Positions 17,416 through 26,076 of a stretch of 64,000 nt of DNA are shown here, piece after piece. The translations under genes and the position numbers were made by a program. The DNA comes from Nocardia lijiangensis NBRC 108240 (GTDB lineage Bacteria; Actinomycetota; Actinomycetes; Mycobacteriales; Mycobacteriaceae): contig NZ_BDBP01000004.1 in assembly GCF_001613045.1 (NCBI RefSeq), forward strand, positions 1-64,000. The letters run 5' to 3'. The notes beneath the pieces were generated by a model. It ran no database searches. It was given only the letters and a program-made list of their open reading frames with translations, and was not told the DNA's origin. How positions within the stretch are numbered: the first letter of the stretch is position 1; each line of letters begins with the position of its first letter.

Positions 17416-18201
17416 TCAGTGCGGCGGCACGCCGAGGTAGCCGCCCATCGGAACGGGCCGGAAGTGTGTTGTCAGGCCGTGGTTTTCGTCGACGATGTGC
17501 AGCGCGACCGCGGGGTCCGGCGCGTAATCCATGACGTGATGGGGCAATTCGAGCTCCCATTCGCCGCCGAGCACCGAGGCCGTGCTCGGCGCGACGAGCA
17601 GCGGGCGGCCGGCGAAGGTGGTCGTCGCCGCGGAGTGGGCATGCCCGGTGAGTATTCCGATGATGCGCTCGTCCCCGGCCACCAGCGCGGCGAGGCGCTC
17701 GGGTTCGGCGAGGGTGATGCCGTCGATGATCGGGCTGTGCAGGTGCACCGGCGGGTGGTGCATGGCGAGCAGAACGGGTCCGTCGGCGGGGGCGTCGGCG
17801 AGCACGCCGCGCAGCCAGTCGTAGGTCTCCTCGCTCAGCCCGCCGCCCGCCTCGCCGGGAATGCTCGAATCCAGCAGGGCGACAGTCAATTCGCCGATCC
17901 GGTGTGCGTGATTGATCGGCGTGGTCGCGGCGGGCTCGCCGAGCAGCACGGTGCGGAAGGCGGCGCGATCGTCGTGGTTGCCGGGGATGGCGTAGACCGG
18001 AATGTCGGCGGCCAGCGCAGCGCGGGCTTGGGCGTACTGTTCGGCCTTGCCGGAATCGGTGATGTCACCGGTCACCAGAATGGCGTCGGGCTTGCGCCGC
18101 AGGTCGGCGAGAAAAGCCATCACCCGCTCCACGCGGTCGGCGTTGCGCGCTCCGAGATCGAAGTGTGTATCGCTGACCTGAGCCACCAGGATCATCGGCA
18201 T
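17416..18201 (-). CDS. Calcineurin-like metallophosphoesterase (CpdA/Rv0805-like)
   Basis: This 261-residue enzyme shows all five metal motifs: SDTHFD, TGDITD, PGNHDD, MHHPP and GHAHS. The arrangement matches class III cyclic-nucleotide phosphodiesterases such as CpdA and Rv0805. It could therefore oppose the adenylate cyclase encoded 3 kb away at 20496, though such enzymes often act on other phosphoesters too. Its stop is immediately adjacent to the AraC gene stop, with no spacer for a hairpin. Confidence 0.85.
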   Translation of the reverse strand: MPMILVAQVSDTHFDLGARNADRVERVMAFLADLRRKPDAILVTGDITDSGKAEQYAQARAALAADIPVYAIPGNHDDRAAFRTVLLGEPAATTPINHAHRIGELTVALLDSSIPGEAGGGLSEETYDWLRGVLADAPADGPVLLAMHHPPVHLHSPIIDGITLAEPERLAALVAGDERIIGILTGHAHSAATTTFAGRPLLVAPSTASVLGGEWELELPHHVMDYAPDPAVALHIVDENHGLTTHFRPVPMGGYLGVPPH

Positions 18202-18368
18202 TCGCTTTCTCTGAGGGATCGCTCCATTGCGTCAGAGTGTGCCCACAGTGTGTGCACGGCACTTTCTCAGGCTAGATGACCTGCGCATTGTCCGTCTTCA
18301 TGAGGCTCGCCACCGTGCCGGACCTCCCTGTTTGCCAGTGGCGGAGGTCACACACGGCCGGTGCGCGC

Positions 18369-18809
18369 CTAGGGCCGGCGCTCCGCGACGGCGTTCGACC
18401 AGAGCGTGCGCAGGGCGCGGAGGAAGACCTGACGATCGGCGCGGGGCAGCGCGGCGAGCGTCTCGTCCTCTCGTGCGCGGATCTCCCGCTGGGCGCGGTC
18501 GCGGACCGTCTTGCCTTCCTCGGTGAGCGAGACCAGATTGACGCGCCGGTCGGCGGGGTCGGGCGCGCGTTCGATGAGGCCGCGGCGTTGCAGGTCGTCG
18601 AGGACGCCGATGATGCGGGTCTTGTCCGCGCCGATCGCCTTGGCCAGCGCGGCCTGCGTGTACACCGGCTCCAGCTCCAGGCCGAGCAGCACTCCGTATG
18701 CCCACATGGTGAGGCCGTTGCGCTCCAGGACGGGCAGTTCGGCGGAGACGAGGGCGCGGCCGAGCGGCACGACCATCGCGGCGAGATCTGGTCGGTCGGG
18801 GTCTGGCAT
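18369..18809 (-). CDS. MarR-family transcriptional regulator
   Basis: This 146-residue protein starts at ATG 18809. The winged helix is clear: TQAALAKAIGADKTRIIGVLDDLQRRGLIERAPDPADRR, followed by the MarR wing and VSLTEEGKTVRDRA. It is divergent from the DinB-fold gene at 18861. The 51-bp gap carries palindromes that are probably its operator, so it most likely represses itself and that neighbour. Confidence 0.85.
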   Translation of the reverse strand: MPDPDRPDLAAMVVPLGRALVSAELPVLERNGLTMWAYGVLLGLELEPVYTQAALAKAIGADKTRIIGVLDDLQRRGLIERAPDPADRRVNLVSLTEEGKTVRDRAQREIRAREDETLAALPRADRQVFLRALRTLWSNAVAERRP

Positions 18810-18827
18810 GCCTAGAAAATACTTCTT

Positions 18828-18860
18828 GGCAGATAATATGCATATGCTTACGATAAGCGC
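18828..18860. promoter_or_regulatory. Divergent promoter/operator between MarR and DinB-fold genes
   Basis: An AT-rich patch holds GCATATGC-type self-complementary sequence, then GCTTA-CGA-TAAGC at 18846-18858 (5-bp arms), ending 2 bp before the start of the gene at 18861. The position overlaps both start regions, as expected of a MarR autorepressor site. The transcript for 18861 may have almost no leader. Confidence 0.5.
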
Positions 18861-19502
18861 ATGAGTACTGAATTCGAAGGAAGAGCGCACGACAGGACCG
18901 AATCGAACGAGCGGCTGCGGGAACTGCACGCGCGGGCCGTGCGACTGAGCACCGAGGTCGTCGCGCGGATCGACGCCGATCGGTTGTCGGCCGAAACGCC
19001 TTGTGCGGAATGGGATTTGCGCGCCCTCTTGGCGCACATGGCCACCCAGGACCGTGGATTCGCGGGTGCGGCGCGCGGAGTCGACGACCCCGGCGCGTGG
19101 GAGGCGCGTCCCGCGGCGGATCCGATCGCCGACTACCTGGCCGCCGCGGACGAGGTCGTCGCCGCCTTCGCCGAGCCCGGCGTCTTCGAGCGCACCGTGC
19201 TGCTGCCGGAGGTGTCCAGCGAGCGCCGTCTCCCGGCCGTGACCGCCATCCGGTTCCACTTGGTCGACAGCGTCGTGCACGCGTGGGACGTGGCGCGTTC
19301 GATCGGCGAGACCGTCGACCCGGATCGGGAACTGGCGCTGATGGCGCTCGATATCGCGGCGGCGGTGCCGGACGGGTCCTTCCGGCTGGAGCCGGGCGCG
19401 GCATTCGCGCCGGTGCTGGCGGCGGCCGATTCGGGTTCGACCATGGACCGGGTGCTGCGATTGCTCGGTCGTGCACCGGAATGGACGCCGTCGCGACCTT
19501 AG
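18861..19502 (+). CDS. TIGR03086-family DinB/maleylpyruvate-isomerase-fold protein
   Basis: This 213-residue protein carries the N-terminal signature LSAETPCAEWDLRALLAHMATQ, and the metal-binding His of HMATQ is followed later by His in VDSVVHAWDVA. Relatives use a metal and often mycothiol to modify small molecules; the substrate is unknown. It is divergent from and probably controlled by the MarR gene. Its stop codon TAG is shared with the left end of a palindromic MITE-like element. Confidence 0.75.
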   Translation: MSTEFEGRAHDRTESNERLRELHARAVRLSTEVVARIDADRLSAETPCAEWDLRALLAHMATQDRGFAGAARGVDDPGAWEARPAADPIADYLAAADEVVAAFAEPGVFERTVLLPEVSSERRLPAVTAIRFHLVDSVVHAWDVARSIGETVDPDRELALMALDIAAAVPDGSFRLEPGAAFAPVLAAADSGSTMDRVLRLLGRAPEWTPSRP

Positions 19503-19663
19503 GCCCTGTGTCGAAGTCCCATCCGGCGCCTCCGCGGCCCAGATCGCCGCCTGGCCGCGTTGTCGTCGTCACCGATACAACCCCGGTATCGGCTCCTCCT
19601 CCGCCTTGCCAGGCGACGATCTGAGCCACGGATGCATCCGGCCGGACTTCGACACAGGGCCTA
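19500..19663. mobile_element. 164-bp palindromic MITE-like element with 20-bp perfect terminal inverted repeats
   Basis: Both ends carry TAGGCCCTGTGTCGAAGTCC as an exact 20-bp inverted repeat. Internal arms continue the pairing imperfectly (shared CAGATCG-CGCCTGGC on each side). The exact centre near 19582 is another hairpin, CCGATAC / GTATCGG. If the outer TA is a target duplication, the element is 160 bp with 18-bp ends, as for a transposase-less IS630/IS5-type derivative. It encodes nothing and sits between two convergent genes, where the long hairpin could also terminate transcription. Confidence 0.7.
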
Positions 19664-19677
19664 GGCTTTCGGGCAAG

Positions 19678-20445
19678 TCAGCGGTCGGCGTTCAGGAGTT
19701 CTGTTGCGCGGTCGAGAAGTTCGGCGGAATCGGCCGGGCCGACCGGCGCCCAGAAATCCTTGCCGGGTGGAGCGTCCAGGTTCAGCTCGGGCGGGGTGCG
19801 CCAGGAAGCGGCGAGGCCGAGCCGCCACGAATGCAGGTGGGCGCGGGGGTAAGCGCCGGATTTGTCGAACAGCGGGTCACCGAGGATCGGATGCCCGATC
19901 CAGGCCAGGTGCACGCGGATTTGATGGCGGCGGCCGGTCACCGGGCGCAGCGCGAGCACCGTGTGCCGCTCGGTGCGCAGCACGGTCGCGAAGCGGGTCA
20001 GCGACGGGTAGTTCTTGGTGTCGAGCAGGTCGGCGTCGTTGACGAACCAGCGGTCGCCCTCGGTGCGGATGCTTTCCCGCGGCGCCGCGATCCGCACTCG
20101 GTTCTTCCGGCCGACGCTCAACGGCAGATCGATGACCCCGCGCTCCGGCAGCCCGGTGGCGTCGACGACCGCCAGGTACGCCTTGTCCGCGGTCTGCTTG
20201 TTGAACTGCCTGGTCAGCTGACCGTGCGCGCCGAGATCCTTGGCCAGCAGCACCAATCCCGAGGTCACCTTGTCGATCCGGTGCACCGGATACAACGTCT
20301 CGCCCGCCGCCGCGGCCAGCTCCACGATGTCGGTATCGTGCCGCTCCCCGGTCACCGAGATCCCCGCGGGTTTGTTCAGCGCGAGAATCGCCTCGTCCTC
20401 GGCGATCAGGCAGCGCTCCCGCAGCTGCGACCAGTCGGTATCCAT
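19678..20445 (-). CDS. RluA-family RNA pseudouridine synthase
   Basis: This 255-residue protein starts at ATG 20445. The active-site motif HRIDKVTSGLVLLAK contains the catalytic Asp. RPVTGRRHQIRVHLAWIGHPILGD is the second family signature. An S4 domain is not evident, so it resembles the short RluA/RluC-like type. The target RNA is unknown. A much longer in-frame reading to 21363 runs antisense-like through the cyclase gene and is not the gene. Confidence 0.85.
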   Translation of the reverse strand: MDTDWSQLRERCLIAEDEAILALNKPAGISVTGERHDTDIVELAAAAGETLYPVHRIDKVTSGLVLLAKDLGAHGQLTRQFNKQTADKAYLAVVDATGLPERGVIDLPLSVGRKNRVRIAAPRESIRTEGDRWFVNDADLLDTKNYPSLTRFATVLRTERHTVLALRPVTGRRHQIRVHLAWIGHPILGDPLFDKSGAYPRAHLHSWRLGLAASWRTPPELNLDAPPGKDFWAPVGPADSAELLDRATELLNADR

Positions 20446-20495
20446 CCGCACGACCTTACGGACGGCCCGGGTTCCGCTCAGCTGCGGCGTGGGGC

Positions 20496-21494
20496 TCAGC
20501 CGTGACGAAGCGCGTGGGGGCGCAGCCGATTGAAGCCGCGGACCCGGACGCTGCGCAGCTGGCGCACGCTGAATTCGCGGTCGTCGGCCAGTTTCTCCGC
20601 GGCGGCATCGTCGATCAGGATGGTGCCGGGGCGGGCGACGCCGGTCAGGCGGGAGGCGATGTTCACCACCGAGCCGTACAGGTCGCCGAACCGTTGCAGC
20701 ACCGGGCCGTAGGCGAGCGCGACCCGCAGATCCGGCGTGCCGCCGACCATCATGGTCGACTCCTGAATGGCCAGCGCGATGCGCGCGCCCACCTTGGCCG
20801 TCTCCGCCGCGAACATCACTTCGTCGCCGACGTGCTTGATCACCCAGCCGCCGTTCTCGGTGATGGCCGCGTTCGTCGTCGACTCGAACGCCTCCAGCAG
20901 CGTCGACAGCTCGTCCGGGTGCAGGTGCCTGGTCAACCGGGTGTAGCCGACCATGTCGGCGAAGCCCACCGCCAGCTCCCTCGTCGAGTCCTCGGCGGGG
21001 CTCTCGTTGTCGAAGGAGCGGGCCAGCGCGGCGGCCAGGTGCCTGCGCCACGCGTAGGTCTGCAACTCCTCGAGCACCGAGATCGTCTCCTCGGTGGCGA
21101 TCCTGGCGATCTCCGCCGCGTCGGAGCCGTCCGCGCGGGAGTCCTCGGCGACTTTGGTCGCGATCTCGGCGATCACCAGATCGGCCTGCCATTCCGCCAA
21201 CCGCGCCATGGACTGACCGAGCGTGCGCGCCGCCGCGGCCTGCTGGCGCAGATCGGAGGCGGCGACCACCTTCAGGCCGCGGAAATGCCGCACCGCGTCC
21301 ACGTCGGCGTCGGTGTAGTCGACGGCGTCTTCGGGGTTCTCGGGAAAGCCCAGTGCGGTCCACAGCCGCCGGGAAATACCGGGTGATACCCCCGATCGCT
21401 CGGCCACCTCGGCGCGGTTGTACCTGCGCTCGCCGTCGAGCAGGTACGCCTCCACGACGGACTGGACGAGTTCGGAGATCTCGGTCCTCGACAT
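20496..21494 (-). CDS. Class III adenylate cyclase with N-terminal regulatory domain
   Basis: This 332-residue protein uses ATG 21494. The first 160 or so residues hold a helix-turn-helix-like region (NRAEVAERSGVSPGISRRLWTALGF) and helices like the regulatory domain of Rv1264. The catalytic domain has every key residue: metal Asp in VGFADMVGYT, Lys and Asp in VIKHVGDEVMF, adenine-contacting Asp in FGDLYGSVVN, and Asn and Arg in VVNIASRL. It should make cAMP. The phosphodiesterase at 17416 may be the opposing activity. No membrane segment is seen. Confidence 0.85.
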   Translation of the reverse strand: MSRTEISELVQSVVEAYLLDGERRYNRAEVAERSGVSPGISRRLWTALGFPENPEDAVDYTDADVDAVRHFRGLKVVAASDLRQQAAAARTLGQSMARLAEWQADLVIAEIATKVAEDSRADGSDAAEIARIATEETISVLEELQTYAWRRHLAAALARSFDNESPAEDSTRELAVGFADMVGYTRLTRHLHPDELSTLLEAFESTTNAAITENGGWVIKHVGDEVMFAAETAKVGARIALAIQESTMMVGGTPDLRVALAYGPVLQRFGDLYGSVVNIASRLTGVARPGTILIDDAAAEKLADDREFSVRQLRSVRVRGFNRLRPHALRHG

Positions 21495-21666
21495 GATCGC
21501 CACCTTACGGCCAAGGTACGCAGGGGTGGAGTCCGTCGATGGTGCATTGGGGTACCTCACAGCACCGTGACGGCCACGTCGTGCCTGCAGTGCGAAGTCC
21601 GCTGCGGCAGACGCCTATCGGGTGCGCGGGACGACCTCCGGCCCGCGACGACCGGGAAACTCCGCC

Positions 21667-23127
21667 TCACTCGCGAACGACGCGCACCGTGTCCAGGCTG
21701 GAATCGGCGGCATCGGGGACATTCATGCCCTCCTCATGACCGGACCGCAAGTACTCCACCACCGCGTCGTTCAGCCGCTCGCCGGGCACCACCGCCGGAA
21801 TGCCCGGCGGGTACGGGGTGAGCTGCTCGGCCGCGATCCGTCCGTGCGCCTTGTCGATCGGGACGACCTCGACCTCCCCGAAGAACGCGTCGCGCGGCAG
21901 CTCCACCGTCTCGAGCTGCAGCTCGGCGGGGGAGGGCAGCCGGATCCGCGACGGCTGCGGGTCCTTCAGCTGGTCGCGCCACGCGGCGACACCGTCGACC
22001 AGGGTGGCGACGGTGCGATCGTCGTCGGCGATCGACAGCGTCGCGAGCATCCGGCGGTGATCGACCAACCCCATATCGATGTGGCGATGTTCGCGCAGCC
22101 AGTCGGCGGCGTCGTAACCCGTTGCGCCCGTTGCGGCCACGTCCATCAACACCTGGAGCCGATCCAGATCGTGCGAGGCCTCGACGCCGAGCAGCGCGTC
22201 CTCCATCACCTCGATGCCGGGTATCCGGGCCAGGTCGGCGCGGGCCTGCTCCGCGACGCGCAATGCGACGTCGAGCAGTTCGCGCCCGTGCTGCACCATC
22301 TGCCTGCGCCAGCCGTCGAGCGCGGTGTAGATCAGCACGTTCGGGCTGGTGGTCATGAGCAGGTCGGCGCAGGCACTGAGCCGCGCGGGGTCGATCAGGT
22401 CGCCTTGGAGGTGGAACACCGAGCCCTGCTCGAACCCCACGCCCATCTTGTGCACGCTCACCACGCACAGGTCCGCGCCCACATCCATGGCCCAGGTGGG
22501 CAGTTCGGGATGGAACGGCAGGTGGGCACCCCACGCCTCGTCGACGATCAGCGGCTTGCCGCGCTCGTGGCAGATGGCGACGATGCTCGCGATGTCGGCG
22601 CAGGTGCCGTACGGGCTCGGGCTGACGATCAACGCGCCCGCCGCGTCGGGATTGCGCTCCCACGCCGCGCGCACCTGCCCCGGCGCGGGCGGATGCGAGA
22701 AGTGCCGTTCGGCGTCCCAGCGCGGCGTGATCCAATGCGGCCGCACACCGGCGAAGATCAGTCCGGCGACGATGGACTTGTGGCTGTCCCTGGCCACCAG
22801 CAAACCCCCGCTCCGCCCGCCTGCCACCGCCATCATCGCGGCCTTCACCGACAGCGAGCTGCCGCACGTGGAGAAGAAGGCCGTCTCGGCGCCCACCGCG
22901 TCGGCCATCAGTTCCTCGGCCTCCGCCAGGTACCCGCCGCGGGCGAGGCGGTCGTCCAGACCGGGGCTGACCAGCACATCGGAGCGGAACGCATCCCGCC
23001 CGATCGCGTCGAGCACGCGCTCGTCGACACCGCGACCCTGCCGGTGCCCCGGCGGGGTGAACCCGTACCGGCCCGTGCGGTGATACGCGGCGAGTGCGTC
23101 CACCAGGGGAGCTCGTGAGTGGTCCAT
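21667..23127 (-). CDS. Orn/Lys/Arg decarboxylase-family PLP enzyme
   Basis: This 486-residue fold-type I PLP enzyme has AFFSTCGSSLSVKAAMMAVAG near the cofactor site, LIVDEAWGAHLPFHPELP with the PLP Asp, and the Schiff-base Lys in VVSVHKMGVGFEQGS. The C-terminal part (LTPYPPGIPAVVPGE) is typical of the family. Length fits the short form of these decarboxylases. It may make polyamines or use arginine. It is monocistronic in appearance and starts at ATG 23127. Confidence 0.85.
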   Translation of the reverse strand: MDHSRAPLVDALAAYHRTGRYGFTPPGHRQGRGVDERVLDAIGRDAFRSDVLVSPGLDDRLARGGYLAEAEELMADAVGAETAFFSTCGSSLSVKAAMMAVAGGRSGGLLVARDSHKSIVAGLIFAGVRPHWITPRWDAERHFSHPPAPGQVRAAWERNPDAAGALIVSPSPYGTCADIASIVAICHERGKPLIVDEAWGAHLPFHPELPTWAMDVGADLCVVSVHKMGVGFEQGSVFHLQGDLIDPARLSACADLLMTTSPNVLIYTALDGWRRQMVQHGRELLDVALRVAEQARADLARIPGIEVMEDALLGVEASHDLDRLQVLMDVAATGATGYDAADWLREHRHIDMGLVDHRRMLATLSIADDDRTVATLVDGVAAWRDQLKDPQPSRIRLPSPAELQLETVELPRDAFFGEVEVVPIDKAHGRIAAEQLTPYPPGIPAVVPGERLNDAVVEYLRSGHEEGMNVPDAADSSLDTVRVVRE

Positions 23128-23621
23128 GGTCGGGAGCTACCCGCTGGCTGGTTCGCTAATCGGTCGCTGACCTGGGGGAGCTCGTCTGCGCGGTCATGGC
23201 CGCGACCGTTCGGCGTTGAACCACCGCGCCATGGGTCCGGCCGTGCATCGCGTCGTGCTCACCGAACGCGGTGCCCGGCTGGCCGCCGCCCGCTCGATGC
23301 ACACGTCGGCGGCTTCGGTCCACGCTGGTGCTGCCTAGCGACCTCGACCAGATGTACGACGTCGCGCGCTCCGTCGCCCGACTGTGCCGCCGTTGGGGAC
23401 AAGATTGAAATCATATGTGGCACAGTGCGTTCACTGAATGTAGAGCGACTTGCGAAGGTCGCTCGGCTGCCCGGCGCGTTCATTGCGGAGTGAAAAGGCC
23501 GGTTGGGGGTAAGGCGGTGACATCGTGAGCAACTGGTCTTGACCCATGCGATACGGTTGGTAAAACTTGTGAGTTTTGCTAACTAGTTGACTTCTCGAGA
23601 ACCTCGCCGAGAGGATGCGCC
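23128..23621. other. 494-bp intergenic region with a possible decayed MarR gene and the promoter of 23622
   Basis: Around 23230-23400 short stretches in different frames read like MarR fragments (VVLTERGARLAAAR and, shifted, LPSDLDQMYDVARSVARLCRRWG), with an internal stop, so a pseudogene is possible but unproved. TTGACC at about 23537 followed 16 bp later by TAAAAC could be the promoter of the gene at 23622. The section 23560-23590 is notably AT-rich for this genome. Confidence 0.3.
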
Positions 23622-24188
23622 GTGCCCGTCGCCAGTTTCGGCAATACCGCATTGGTTCTGATCGATCTCCAGCGCGGCATGCTCGAAGAGCCGACGGTGC
23701 GCCCCGCGCGCGAAGTGCTGCGGCAGAGCGTCCGCCTCGCCGAGGCCTTCCGCGCCAACCGGTTGCCGGTGGTCGTGGTGCGCGTCGAGTGGTCCGAAGA
23801 CAGCGGCGACCTGCCTCCCGCCGCCTGCGAGCAACCCGGCCCGGCCGCCGCGCCGCGGCCACCCTTCGGGGAGATCCCGGCCGAGCTGGTCGACCTGGCC
23901 GACGTGTTCATCACCAAACGGCACTGGGGCGCGTTCACCGGCACCGAGCTGGATCTCCAGCTGCGCCGCCGCCGCATCGACCGGCTGGTGCTCGCGGGCA
24001 TCGCCACCAGCATCGGCGTGGAGTCGACCGCGCGCTCGGCGTGGGAGCACAACTACGAGTTGGTGTTCGCCGAGGACGCGACCACCGACACCGACGCCGC
24101 CTCGCATCTGCACTCCTTCACCAAGATCTTCCCGCGCCTCGGGCGTGTCAGCTCGACCGAGCAGATTCTTGCCGCACTGGGCGCCTGA
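23622..24188 (+). CDS. Isochorismatase-family hydrolase-fold protein (second copy)
   Basis: This 188-residue protein starts at GTG 23622, with GAGAGGA 7 nt upstream. Asp in LVLIDLQRGM and Lys in FITKRHWGAFTGTELD are the expected catalytic residues. The nucleophile region reads AGIATSIGVESTARSAWE, so the usual Cys is absent. This ATxIGVEST variant is a recurrent subgroup of unknown activity. It is only distantly like the protein at 7668, which lacks the same residue. No operon partner is evident. Confidence 0.75.
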   Translation: MPVASFGNTALVLIDLQRGMLEEPTVRPAREVLRQSVRLAEAFRANRLPVVVVRVEWSEDSGDLPPAACEQPGPAAAPRPPFGEIPAELVDLADVFITKRHWGAFTGTELDLQLRRRRIDRLVLAGIATSIGVESTARSAWEHNYELVFAEDATTDTDAASHLHSFTKIFPRLGRVSSTEQILAALGA

Positions 24189-24329
24189 CCGGCCGTCCGG
24201 CCACTGTGTCCAATTGGACACGGCCGCGTCGCCGAAAAGATACGTCGTAATCAACGGTAGTTCGCGTGCGCTGTGCAAGACTCGTTCCCGCCAGAGTTTC
24301 TTGCACTCCTCACGCTTGGAGGACTGTCC

Positions 24330-25055
24330 ATGACGAATTCTGTTGCACCACTCGAACTGCCCAAACCCTTGGTGATCACGCTGGGAAATCTCAAGGGCGG
24401 TGTCGGAAAAACCACTTCGGCCTTCTTCCTGGCCTCCTATTTCGCCAGAGTGCACGAGCTGCGGGTGCTGGTCATCGACGCGGACCCGCTCAGCCAGACC
24501 GGATATTCCTGGTATCGCAGGCTGATCAAAGGGCAGGTCGAGGTGCCGTTCGAATTGATCGCCTTTCCGTCTCGGCACGTCGACGACTGCATCCACGACA
24601 ATGCGAGCAAATTCGATGTGATCATCGTGGATGCGGGCGGCGAGTCGGCCGAGATTTTCAAGGCGGCCATTCCGGTCAGTGACGAACTCGTGCTGCTGAC
24701 CAGCGTGAGTCCCTCGGAGGTCAAACGTGTGCCGAGTACCTACCGGGCCGCCGCGGAGGCCGCGGCCGGGCACGACCGGGAGATCCGGGTGCGCGTGCTG
24801 ATGACCAAGGTGCCGGTCACCATGAAGAACGGCGTGAACGTCTCCACCGAATACCGCACGCAGCGCGGCAATTTGGAAGACGCCGGATACGACGTCTTCG
24901 CCGGGTATCTGAGCGCATGGAAGTGGTATCGCGAGGCGGCCGACGGTGAGGTCGGCGAAGGCGCCGAGAACCCGATCGTGGATCTCGGCGAATACCAGCA
25001 GGTCGGAGACGAATTGGTCGCTCCGTACCGGGTCGCGGTGGAGGTGTCCGCCTGA
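24330..25055 (+). CDS. ParA-like partition ATPase
   Basis: This 241-residue P-loop ATPase has a deviant Walker A KGGVGKTTS, switch I/Walker B LVIDADPLSQTGYS and IIVDAGGES. ATG 24330 is preceded by GGAGGA at a good distance. It lacks the long N-terminal HTH of P1-type ParA, so it is a small (type Ib-like) member. The following ORF starts inside its stop codon and encodes a likely DNA-binding partner. The pair looks like a plasmid-type partition cassette on a chromosome-like background. Confidence 0.8.
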   Translation: MTNSVAPLELPKPLVITLGNLKGGVGKTTSAFFLASYFARVHELRVLVIDADPLSQTGYSWYRRLIKGQVEVPFELIAFPSRHVDDCIHDNASKFDVIIVDAGGESAEIFKAAIPVSDELVLLTSVSPSEVKRVPSTYRAAAEAAAGHDREIRVRVLMTKVPVTMKNGVNVSTEYRTQRGNLEDAGYDVFAGYLSAWKWYREAADGEVGEGAENPIVDLGEYQQVGDELVAPYRVAVEVSA

Positions 25056-26020
25056 TGCCTCCCCAACGTAGGAAGGGGTCCATCGGCGGATCCGCGAATC
25101 CGCTGTCCGACAACGCCGAACACACGCCGCCGGTCTCGCCGCTGCGCGACGCCGAATGGCGCTCGGAGCAGATCCGGCCGGTCGTCGAGGTGTCGCCGCG
25201 TGAAACCGAACCGCCACGGCCGGTGGCGTATTCGCAGTCCGCGGCGCAACCAACCCGCCCGGCCGCACCCGCCCCCGCGGCTCCGGCGCCGCACTCGATG
25301 CGGCCGCCCGCTCCGGTCGCCGCGAATCCGGCGCCGCCCGAGACCGAACTGCTGGCCGACGTGCTATCCATGCCGCTGCCCGCGGCAGGCGAAGGTCCGC
25401 TGAACCGGCGTGAACAGGAGCAGCTCAGCGCGTGCGAGTCCTCGATCGACTCGCTGCGTATCGCGTTCTGGGCGGCGGGTCGTGCGCTGCAGATCGTGCG
25501 GGACGGGCGCCTCTACCGTGACTGCCATCCCAGTTTCGACGATTACGTGGAGCAGCGCTGGGACATGCAGCGTTCCTACGCGCACAAGCTGATTCGCGCG
25601 TGGCCGCTGGCCGCCCGGCTGCACCCCGTCGCGCCGACGATCAACGAGGGGCAGGTCCGCGAACTGCTCCCGGTGGCGGCGGAATACGGCGAAGACGCGG
25701 CGGTCACCGTGTACACGACGATCGCCGGTAGTCCCGGCGGGAAGGTCACGGCGGGCAGGCTGCGCGAGGCGATCGCGCTGCTGCCAGAGCATTTCGACGA
25801 GGCCGAGGTCATCGCGCGGTTGCAGGCGTGGCTGCGCGGAGATCTGGGCGAGGCGGGCGGCGATCGGCGCGTCGATCTGTTCTCCACCATGGAATCGCGG
25901 CTGGTCGCGCTGAGCAGGCGGGTGGTGAAGGGATCCAGCGGCGATCCGGTCGCGGCCCGCGAATTCGCGGCTCGGTTGCGCACGCTCGCCGAACAAATCG
26001 AGGAGCAGATCACCGCTTGA
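25055..26020 (+). CDS. ParB-like partner protein of the adjacent ParA
   Basis: This 321-residue protein has a Pro/Ala-rich disordered N-terminus of about 110 residues (repeated AAPAP). The centre reads LYRDCHPSFDDYVEQRWDMQRSYAHKLIRAW, a helical DNA-binding-like motif seen in actinobacterial plasmid and mobile-element proteins, then NEGQVRELLPVA, which resembles the post-HTH region of ParB/KorB. The C-terminus is helical. The start overlaps the ParA stop by 1 nt. There is no CTPase GxRR box of canonical ParB, so the centromere-binding role is inferred from pairing and motif. Confidence 0.6.
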   Translation: MPPQRRKGSIGGSANPLSDNAEHTPPVSPLRDAEWRSEQIRPVVEVSPRETEPPRPVAYSQSAAQPTRPAAPAPAAPAPHSMRPPAPVAANPAPPETELLADVLSMPLPAAGEGPLNRREQEQLSACESSIDSLRIAFWAAGRALQIVRDGRLYRDCHPSFDDYVEQRWDMQRSYAHKLIRAWPLAARLHPVAPTINEGQVRELLPVAAEYGEDAAVTVYTTIAGSPGGKVTAGRLREAIALLPEHFDEAEVIARLQAWLRGDLGEAGGDRRVDLFSTMESRLVALSRRVVKGSSGDPVAAREFAARLRTLAEQIEEQITA

Positions 26021-26031
26021 TTTGCCCAGAA

Positions 26032-26076
26032 AACGGCGCCCCGCTACGGAAAATGAATTCCGGGCGGGGCGCCGTT
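26032..26076 (+). terminator. Terminator of the parA/parB-like operon
   Basis: AACGGCGCCCCGC pairs with GCGGGGCGCCGTT around an 18-nt loop, followed by GTATTT. It lies 12 bp after the stop of the ParB-like gene. Confidence 0.75.

Noticed and set aside
19678..21363. 561-residue version of the pseudouridine synthase
   Set aside because: The added N-terminal part is an off-frame reading of the adenylate cyclase. The RluA protein starts at 20445.
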